From contig NC_059422.1 in the NCBI RefSeq assembly GCF_905220565.1, positions 1,252,501 to 1,316,500 on the forward strand: a DNA stretch of 64,000 nt, written 5' to 3'. Source of the DNA: Melitaea cinxia (lineage: Eukaryota; Arthropoda; Insecta; Lepidoptera; Nymphalidae). Below the pieces are notes generated by a model. It searched no databases. It was not told the DNA's origin and saw only the letters and a list, made by a program, of their open reading frames with translations. Positions 56,595 to 64,000 of the stretch are shown here, in pieces (position 1 is the stretch's first letter; each line of letters starts with the position of its first letter). The position numbers and the translations under genes were made by a program.

Positions 56595-57306
56595 ACGTAA
56601 ATAATATCTCTTTTATTCAACAACCACACTCACAATATAAATAAAAATAAATTACAATTTCCACAGACCAATCGACATTTACAATTAATATAAAAATGCA
56701 ATATTCCGAACGAAAATTTTAAATTACATAACAAATTTTAAAATGCGGAATCTTGCAAATCATAGCTCGTTTTATTAAAAATAAAATTATAAATTAACAA
56801 TTTTGTTAATAAATGCAAAGTTTTAACCAAAAGTTAACAATTTTAAATGCAAATTTACTAAAAATTTTGTAAGATCCCTTATATTTATTTCTAATTAAAT
56901 ATTGACTAATGGACTATAAATAAATTAATTAATCAATTAATTAAATTAAGAAAGGGTTAAGAGGGGTCTCGATGGGTACTGGACGACTGCCTCTTGTCCC
57001 CTGTACGGTGAATTGTTTTCACCTATTTCTGACTCTGTTTCCTGTAAACAAACGAAAAAAGAACTTAACTAAATTGTCCAAAACTCTACAGGCCATTGTG
57101 TGTGAATCTGGTCCGGAATTAACATTCCAAAATTGTATAGGATTTAAGTACAGGTAGGATGTCTGTAAGCTGTGCTAACGTGCCAGCTAAATACATAATT
57201 ACGGAAGGCTTACTTCAGGTTCCATACTCCTCGACCAGGGTCCCCAGCCGGGCTCCTCCTCGTGTTCGTAGTGGTGCTGATGTTGCGCATGCTCATAATA
57301 TATCAC
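56595..57306 (-). CDS. 3' end of an unidentified host gene (two last exons)
   Basis: Two minus-strand exons join in phase 0: 57306-57214 then 57041-56946. Acceptors are GTTCGTTACAG and TTTGTTTACAG, the donor GTAAGC. They encode 62 C-terminal residues: VIYYEHAQHQHHYEHEEEP, GWGPWSRSMEPE, then ETESEIGENNSPYRG ... YPSRPLLTLS and a TAA at 56948-56946. The 3' UTR (56945 to about 56595) has an AATAAA on the minus strand at 56617-56612. I do not recognise the family; the His/Glu-rich stretch followed by GWGPW recalls some insect cuticle or secreted proteins, but this is a weak resemblance. Convergent with atos. Upstream exons must lie above 57306. Confidence 0.7.
56946..57041 (-). CDS. Terminal exon of the unidentified gene
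   Basis: 31 codons plus stop after a polypyrimidine-rich acceptor; acidic start then a basic/proline-containing end (YPSRPLLTLS). If the upstream intron were retained, the protein would end a few residues earlier at VSLP. Confidence 0.7.
   Translation of the reverse strand, partial: ETESEIGENNSPYRGQEAVVQYPSRPLLTLS
57214..57306 (-). CDS. Penultimate exon of the unidentified gene
   Basis: 31 codons, phase 0 at both ends, markedly GC-richer than its introns. Contains five His in 12 residues followed by EHEEEPGWGPWSR. Confidence 0.72.
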
Positions 57307-57632
57307 CTGTAACGAACATACATATATAAATATCAATGAAAGCAGACAAATACAGGGGTCTAGGCTCCGAATATGATTTTGTCCCATTCGGTGTCGAGAC
57401 CCTTGGTCCGTGGGGTCCTAGTGCTATAACACTATTTAAGGAAATAGCAAAAAGGTTAGTCGATCGGTTTTTTAGTTATTAAATTATGTATATATAATAT
57501 ACTTAAGGATTTTTTTTTAATTTAATGTAATTTATCTGTTAAATATAGCTTATTCTATTAAATATATATGTAATAATAAAATTACTAGGATATTTCTGTT
57601 GGTCTGAAAAAAAAAATATCAATGAATAATAA
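57307..57632. other. Intron of the minus-strand gene, no further feature
   Basis: AT-rich, no repeat recognised. Confidence 0.4.
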
Positions 57633-57943
57633 TCTAATATATAAAATTCTCGTGTCGCGGTATTTGTAGTTAAACTCCTCCGAAACGGCATGACCGATTC
57701 TCATGGAATTTTGTGTGCATATTGGGTAGGTGTGAGAATCGAACATCATCTATTTTTCATCTCCCTAAATGTTAAGGGTAGTCCAACCCAAAATTTTTAG
57801 ATAAATTATTAATTTTTTATTTTATTATGATTTGGCGTTGAAAAATACATATAACCCTAAATGTTAACCCTTCTACCAGCAACCCCTATTTTTAAATAGC
57901 GTTTAGCGGCAAGACGGCGTTTGCCGAGTCAGCTAGTAATAAT
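57633..57943 (+). mobile_element. Helitron-like element, second subfamily
   Basis: TCTAATATATAAAATTCTCG at left, GCGTTTGCCGAGTCAGCTAG at right. Inverted relative to the copy at 59289-59603, which shares the interior (CAACCCCTATTTTTAAATAGC). Confidence 0.7.
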
Positions 57944-58089
57944 ATAAATAAATAATTTTTTCTATAAATAATGACGACGTGTTGGCGCAACGGTCAAAGC
58001 GTTGGTTTGTTTCTGTTACGCTTGAAAACGATAGTAAAGCTTAATCTTTATTTTTTTCTTATAAAAGGCAATAAGTTTGAAATTTATTT

Positions 58090-58375
58090 GCAACCAGCGG
58101 TGCCCGCGACTTCGTACGCGTGGAATTTTACAAAAAAGTTATTGTTCAATTCGTAGTTATAAAAAAAATATTAAAAAAAATTAAGCGCTAAGTTACTCCT
58201 TATTACATCAGCTATCTGCCAGTGAAAGTCCCGTCGAAATCGGTCCAGCCGTTGCAGAGTATAGCCGGAACAAACAGACGGACAGGCAGACAGTATATAC
58301 ATCCATATGCATTTAGTAAAAAGCGGTTATTTTGATATTACAAACAGACATTTCAATTTTATTTATTAGTATAAA
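58090..58375 (-). mobile_element. Helitron-like relic
   Basis: GGTGCCCGCGACTTCGTACG at left, ATCGGTCCAGCCGTTGCAG inside, GACAGGCAGACAG near the far end. Confidence 0.5.
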
Positions 58376-59288
58376 TAATTTAAAGGCCACAATTTTTTTT
58401 ATTCTTACATTAATATACTAGAGAGTATAATGAAAAATCTTATGTTAACAACGCAATACTTCGATCTCTATAAATCTCATTCATTCATTATATTATGTTT
58501 ATAAATTACTAGCATTACTGTAGTTTTTAATTTTTTTTGGTCCAACCAGAAAAAAACATTTGTTGGCTCATGCACAACACTGCTGAAGATGCATGATCAA
58601 TTGCATAGTTTACGATTCTATAAAGGACATAAATACAAACATTTTTTTTATATATATAGAAAAGATATTAATGACATGAAACATCACACAAGATACCGAG
58701 AAACTCACAAATGGAATTACGAATCGTCCATTTAAAATAACTTGAAAAACCAATTTAAAACAATTTTTTTTTTTAATAACCAAATACGGAAAAATGAATG
58801 AAAGTCACAAAGATAATGTATTATGAATTTTAATCTTATAAAACAGGCGCGATCCGGTTAGAGTGAGGTCACTTTCACTGCAGCCTGACCTTATACCGAC
58901 TGACCCTAATACCGGCTGACACTAATTCCGACTCGGTATCGATCATCGACAGTCATGAACAGGCAACAAACTTGAAACAAAAGGTAGTTTAAAATTTTAC
59001 TTAAAACTGTTCTGTGCGGTTTCATTTGCTATTAATCGCTACAGTTCTCTTCATGTAAGTAAAAAGGGTTGGGTTGTCTGGAAGAAATGGTTAATTAGCC
59101 ATAAGTCCGTCCATTGTACTTCACTGTCTGTAACTATCTTTATGCTTTGTTTGTAATATTTTTTAGATAAAATTATTGTTTACACTCGGCCTCAGCTATC
59201 GATATTCAAACAAACAGACACACTTTTTTGATTCACATTAATACAATTTTAGGATTTGTACCGAGTCTATATGTACGAGTAGATACTA
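58376..59288. other. No gene seen; short GC-richer repeat
   Basis: 58896-58942 has three diverged units of the type ATACCGACTGACCCTA. Otherwise AT-rich. Confidence 0.4.
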
Positions 59289-59603
59289 GTTGACCCAGAA
59301 AACTGTGTATTCCCGCTAAACGCTATTAAAAATAGGGGTTGGTGGTAGAAGGGTGACGATTTAGGGTTGTATGTATTTTTCAATGCCAAATCATACTAAA
59401 ATAAAAATAAAAAAATTTCTCAAAAAAATTAAAAAAAAATATTTAGAGATGGGTCACCTTTATCATTTAGGGGTATGAAATGATAGATGTTGGCCAATTC
59501 TCAGACCTACCTGATTTGCACACAAAACTTCATAAAAATAAGTCGTCGTTTCGGAGGAGTTTGGTAACAAACACCGCGACACGAGAATTTTATTTATTAG
59601 ATA
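59289..59603 (-). mobile_element. Helitron-like element, second subfamily
   Basis: Plus-strand left edge ACTAGTTGACCCAG, right edge CGCGACACGAGAATTTTAT. Confidence 0.68.
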
Positions 59604-59664
59604 TTAAAGTCTAGCATATTAACATATCTGATTATTATATTATAACTATGTAAGTATATACGAC

Positions 59665-59834
59665 TCGTCGTTTAGACCGAATATAAAATCATCATATCGA
59701 AAATTTCGATCTAGCGGGTACATCGTTCCATAGCTTAATTGGCTAGAGCGCCGACACGGTCAGTCGGAGATGCAGGTTCGATTCCCGCTGGAACGGTCGA
59801 TTTTTGATATGACTTATTATATTTTTGAATGTTT
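59665..59834 (+). mobile_element. Repeat family T, second copy
   Basis: Same leader (ACCGAATATAAAATCATCAT), inverted repeat (TCATATCGAAAATT / GATTTTTGATATGA) and GAATGTTT end as 52559-52736. The adjacent family C sequence starts right after it, and no target-site duplication is clear. Confidence 0.75.
59724..59796 (+). tRNA. tRNA-like core of family T, second copy
   Basis: Same 73-base cloverleaf as 52633-52705; acceptor stem CGTTCCA/TGGAACG pairs perfectly, T-stem has one A-C mismatch (GCAGG/CCCGC). Anticodon loop is again ACGGTCA, lacking U33. Likely a relic. Confidence 0.55.
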
Positions 59835-60030
59835 AGAAATAATACTGTTTTCAAGCAGTATTGTGTTCCTGCTGGTGAGTAAGGTGACCAGAGCTCCTGG
59901 GGGGATTGGGGATTGGGTCGGCAACGCGCTTGCGATGCTTCTGGTGTTGCAGGCGTCTATAGGCTACGGTAATCGCTTACCATCAGGTGAGCCGTACGCT
60001 TGTTTGCCGACCTAGTGACATAAAAAAAAT
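59835..60030 (+). repeat. Family C copy, 3' two-thirds
   Basis: AATAATACTGTTTTCAAGC through GGGGATTGGGGATTGGGTCG to GTTTGCCGACCTAGTGAC and an A-run. Confidence 0.8.
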
Positions 60031-60369
60031 CCTAATGTGTGGGTAACACAAAAATAAAATCGTACAAAGTATATACGAGTATAACTGAAATAAAATTGTC
60101 AATGATATACATCTATCGATAATAATATTCATGGATTGTAATCGTGCAGTAAACTATAAAATGCGATTTTACCATTTCTACGCTTTTGAGAAAATTAGAT
60201 CCAGGATGTGAGATCCTAATCTCTATTGTAGCAGCGTGGATTAAGGTCAATTTAATTTCACATAATAGGTGGAGTGTGACAAGTGAAACAACCCGTCGCG
60301 ACAGAGTCAATTATATCATTATATCTAGGCGTTGTCTAGGCGTGGTGCTACACTTTAGTTTTTAAACTA

Positions 60370-60770
60370 TTTCTCAATATAAATACGGTTCTCAACCTAA
60401 CTGTATTTTTAATGTGGGTTACCTCATAACTTTTTACTGGGTATACCGATTTTGATGATTAATTTTTAGTCCAAAGCTGGTGTTCGTTATGTGGTCCCAT
60501 TTAAATTTGATCGAGATCTACTTGATCTCACTGAGTCCACTGCTGGACATAGGCCTCCACAAGTTCACGCCAAAAATGGCGTGACCATGTCATGGACCAC
60601 ATGACATTTGATTTAAAAAAAAATCATTGAAATCAATATATAATATAAAAAAAAAAAAACATTGAAATCGATCCATCTAGTCAAAAGTTCTGAGATAACA
60701 TATATAAGAATAGAAGAAAATAGATTCAAATTGCGAACCCCATCTTTTTTTGAAGTCGATTAAAAACTTA
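60370..60770 (+). repeat. Family M copy with a family B scrap
   Basis: Two M pieces (60385-60525 and 60600-60770, the second inverted) flank a 60-base family B 3' end at 60535-60592 (minus). Confidence 0.6.
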
Positions 60771-61199
60771 CTTTAAATACATTGTTTACTTATCAAAGTG
60801 TTAAATTATACTCGTTATAATGTAACAGGAAAATTGTTAGTACTGATTGCAATAGCAACACTGACAGCAACAATTGCTGATAATTTAACAATATCATTAT
60901 AAACATTATTCAACTTATTTACCGTTTTCTCTTACCTAAACTCGTTTTAAGATAAATGCGATTTTATCGAGTCTCGGATATTCTCAATGTTTTAAGATTT
61001 CCATTCGAGAAAAGTTAGCATACCTGTTATTGTGCTAGATTCAGACCAATTTGTCAGGTACGCTTGTAGTACCTTGTAATTTTTAGTTGGGTCGTAACGT
61101 CAAGCCTATGTCCTACTCTCTGGGTATTTTCCGGGAAAGTTGTCATAATTCGATGACTAATATATACTAAAGTTTAATTTTTATATCACAATTGTGTTA
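60771..61199. other. No gene seen
   Basis: Unique AT-rich DNA, presumed intron if the minus-strand gene extends this far. Confidence 0.3.
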
Positions 61200-61405
61200 G
61201 CTGGCAAACGAAAAAAACCGACTTCAATTACATCGACAAGTAATAACAACGTAAGTAGACGAAAAAATAGTCAAGTAAATACGCATTATCAAAGATTACT
61301 CCAAAAGTTATAATCAGATCTCGATGAAATTTAAATGTGACCACATGATAAATATCGGCTTTCGATTAAATTAAAAATTATCACCCAGTAAAAAGTTATG
61401 TGGAT
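61200..61405 (-). repeat. Family M copy, single monomer
   Basis: AACCGACTTCAATTACATCG at left on plus, TTATCACCCAGTAAAAAGTT at right, no second terminus. Confidence 0.65.
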
Positions 61406-62169
61406 TTTCAAGGGTTTAACGGGGAAACGCTACCAACATTCTTGGCACAATTCCACGCGGACATGATTTATACCAAAACTATCTGTAAATATTTAGTTCT
61501 TAAGTTGTGAATTGTAAATATATAAATTATAATCAAGTTCTTCAAAATTTTTTAAACGAATGCAGTTAACATTATTAAAAAAAAAAAAATTTATTTTTTT
61601 ATTTTAAAAGTGTAACTACGGAGTTACTTGACTTTTTTTCTCTTTCGAATTTGCATTCTGAATCGGTGGCAGTTTCGCTTTTAGAAATAATTAAAATTTT
61701 AATTTTAAAAATGACGATTCGAAAGTGCTTTTGAAGCCTATTTGAATAAAATTATTTTCGATTTTGATTTCAAAGTATTATAAATATTCACAGGGACGAG
61801 ATATCGACGTATGTAGCTAAGTTTTTAATTTGTAATTTTTTTTTCTTTCAATTAGATTGAACTCAATCGCTAAAGTATATTTAAATGTATAATGAAATAC
61901 GCAAAAACTTTCAAAATATAATAATAATTTAAGTATTATCAGCAATATCCATAAAACATTTAGTAAAAAATAGTGACTAATAATAATCGATTTTTTAATG
62001 ACATTTGCGTGTCTACTCATTACTACGCTTCGTCGCGCAGGTGGGTTATACGTATTATATACCAGTGCATCTGATTTTGAGATACATATGTTTCTAATTC
62101 TTACTAGCAAAACAATTACAATTATTTCGATAGATGATAAGAAAATCATATAAATATATAAATATCTTA
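61406..62169. other. No gene seen
   Basis: AT-rich; the 120-codon minus frame at 61817-62179 is Ile/Tyr/Leu-rich and looks like chance. Confidence 0.35.
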
Positions 62170-62215
62170 TAATATACACACACTGTCGTCTGTTCCTATG
62201 GTAAGCAACTTAAGC
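62170..62215 (-). repeat. Family F SINE 3'-end fragment
   Basis: TACACACACTGTCGTCTGTT and CCTATGGTAAGCAAC; only the 3' end of the family. Confidence 0.5.
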
Positions 62216-62270
62216 CTAATTTATGAATCGATTGCCATGAAACAAACATTAAATTTTAAGTGAAGCTTAC

Positions 62271-62333
62271 CGCAATATTAGGTGAACCGTCGGCGATTTG
62301 TCCGGATAAACTCGTGTGAGTTTTCGTGGCAGG
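62271..62333 (-). CDS. Candidate internal exon of the minus-strand gene
   Basis: On the minus strand an AG at 62334-62335 precedes 63 bases ending in ATTGCG and a strong donor GTAAGC at 62270-62265. It is open in the phase needed by the next exon (phase 0) and reads PATKTHTSLSGQIADGSPNIA. The stretch is GC-richer than its surroundings. Acceptor pyrimidine content is poor. It could be chance. Confidence 0.35.
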
Positions 62334-62463
62334 CTTATGAATAAGTGTTAAGTGTGTTTTTTTTTTGTATTTTTGAACAAATTCTGAGATTAGCGTGCAC
62401 AAACATGATGATGATGTGACTTTCCTTCATAATCAACATTATACAAAAAATAATAATAATAAT

Positions 62464-62772
62464 CGCCGCGTTGGCGCAACGGTTACAGTCATGGATTGTA
62501 CCTTTTGCACAAACATTTGTATTGGCCATACAGATGTTTGCCGTGGTGTGGGTGTTTGTGCAGTCCTTGTGGGTTTCCCCACCGTGCCTCGGAGAGCACG
62601 TTAAGCCGTCGATCCCGGTTGTTATCATGTACACCTGTTTGCGATCGTTACTCATAGTAGGGAATACATCCGCCAACCCGCATTGGAGCAGCGTGGTGGA
62701 TTAAGCTCCGATCCTTCTCCTACATCAGGAAAGAGGCCTATGCCCAGTAGTGGGATGTTACAGGCTGAAGCG
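62464..62772 (+). mobile_element. tRNA-derived SINE, family A, box B deleted
   Basis: Flanked on both sides by TAATAATAATAAT (62451-62463 and 62773-62785). Starts CGCCGCGTTGGCGCAACGG with an intact box A, but jumps from ATTGTACCTTTTGCAC straight to AAACATTTGTATTGGCC, losing the box B region. Confidence 0.85.
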
Positions 62773-62785
62773 TAATAATAATAAT

Positions 62786-63130
62786 AATTGTTTATTTGCA
62801 AGAACATGTTGAAGTTGTACAAGATTAACATTAGAAGTCCAAACATGTTTTACCTTACGGTGTGCAAATATTATTGTGTTTCGGTTAGCATCGTTTGAAT
62901 AGGACATTATTAGTATCTAATTTACAATGAAGGTCTGTATAATGAGCATATACTCGTACAGCTGTAAAGCAGGGTAAAGTTCAAGTATTTGAGACGGCGT
63001 CCAAGACGTCTCACAATTTTAACATAATCATATTCCGTTTGAGGAATGGGAGGGGAGTTCAAGATAGAAAATTCTATTGTATGCAAATTAGTATTCGCCC
63101 TGTTTCGAGAAGATATTTATTTATACAAGA
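62786..63130. other. No gene seen
   Basis: 62786-62860 could be the 3' end of a LINE (GTTTATTTGCAAGAAC). Not assigned. Confidence 0.3.
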
Positions 63131-63480
63131 CTAGTGACCCGTTCCGGCTTCGCACGGGTGCAATGCTTTTATTAAATATACTACAGAATGTCTTTATTTA
63201 TAGTGTGAAACTAGCTTATAGCATGTTTATTAACATAATAACAACAACATTCAAATATGTGTCGTTAGATTAAACTTTGTTAGAGAATGCGTCGAGCAAA
63301 TAAAGTTTCACTGCTCGTTCCCGGTAGGTGATAGCATGATAATATGTAGCCTATATGTTGACCCGACTTCTTAATAATATTCGAGCCAAATTTGAAGTAA
63401 ATCCATGCAGTATTTTTTGAGTTTATCCCGGACATACATACAGACAAACAGACAAAAATCCTAAAAACTATATTTTTGTC
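63131..63480 (-). mobile_element. Helitron-like relic
   Basis: GACTAGTGACCCGTTCCGGC at the left (reverse of a CTAGT end), interior with ATGTAGCCTATATGTTGACC and GACATACATACAGACAAACAG. Confidence 0.5.
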
Positions 63481-64000
63481 TTCGGTATCGATTGTAGATC
63501 ACACCCCAAGTATTCTTTTAAAAAAATATTCAATGTACAGTTTTGACTTGCCTACCATTTTATTATATGTATAGATTATTTATCTATCTATATTATCTAC
63601 TAATAAACGGAGATTCGGATTTTTTTGTTCGCTTATAGGGCACATCCGTTAATTATGTAAGCTCAGGACAGGGAAGGGGGAAGGGTCCAATGAAATCTCA
63701 ACAAATCTCATTTAAGCCGAGGGGGATACACGAAAATCGCACCTCAACTTCAGAAAATATAAAATAACAATTAATAAAATAATTTGCTTTGAATTTTATT
63801 TAATTTAAATAAATTAACTATAGTATACTTAAATAGTTTATTATTTTCCGTCAATCTCTATTGTAATCAGCGTCAATCTCACGTAACGGGAGGGGGGTCC
63901 AGGCAAATCTCACTAAATCTCACATATGGGGGGGGGGGGGGAACTACTGAACCGATCGGAATAATACTTATACCATAAGATGCAGCGTGTTAATATAAAA
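63481..64000. other. No gene; repeat relics
   Basis: 63600-63990 contains Helitron-like wording (TAATAAACGGAGATTCGG) with G-rich runs (63930-63941). It ends with GAACCGATCGGAATAATACT, the reverse of the relic at 26027-26150. Confidence 0.4.

Noticed and set aside
1..64000. CRISPR array, operon, riboswitch or prokaryotic promoter signals
   Set aside because: The window is eukaryotic (spliced genes, SINEs, LINEs). The only regular repeats are microsatellites, the 24-bp donor array and small tandem repeats.

Overview
The window looks like genomic DNA of a moth or butterfly (Lepidoptera). It is AT-rich, has short exons with GT/AG introns, no operons, and is filled with lepidopteran-type transposable elements: RTE-type 3' ends with (GAT)n tails, tRNA-headed SINEs, R1-clade and Jockey/CR1-like LINEs, Helitron-like ends in CTAGT, and short inverted-repeat DNA elements. 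Taxon assignment is inference from this repeat vocabulary. Repeat family names used here (A to M, T) are local labels.

Layout: 1-4345 holds two tandem plus-strand LINE copies, one with a single nonsense codon in an otherwise open reverse transcriptase and one 5'-truncated. From 4.4 to 42 kb I see no secure host gene: nested SINEs, RTE-type repeats, inverted-repeat elements, Helitron-like fragments, a hAT-like MITE and AT-rich unique DNA. Two spots could be coding (8086-8659, and a CpG-richer patch at 20041-20190), but neither is identified.

42446-51874 (+) is the main host gene: nine exons that join in phase into 991 codons and encode the insect Atossa / vertebrate FAM214 (ATOSA/ATOSB) protein. 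Its introns carry an R1 LINE nested in another repeat, an RTE fragment 13 bp after a splice donor, SINE and LINE fragments, and a striking array of five 5' splice sites spaced exactly 24 bp apart after exon 7.

52-56 kb is repeat-rich spacer, including a 178-bp repeat with a canonical-looking tRNA core, inverted-repeat flanks and a 13-bp target-site duplication; a second copy lies at 59.7 kb. At 56595-57306 (-) are the last two exons, 3' UTR and poly(A) signal of a second, convergent host gene that I could not identify (His/Glu-rich and Trp/Pro-containing C-terminus). A further in-phase candidate exon lies at 62271-62333 (-). The rest to 64 kb is repeat and unique AT-rich DNA.
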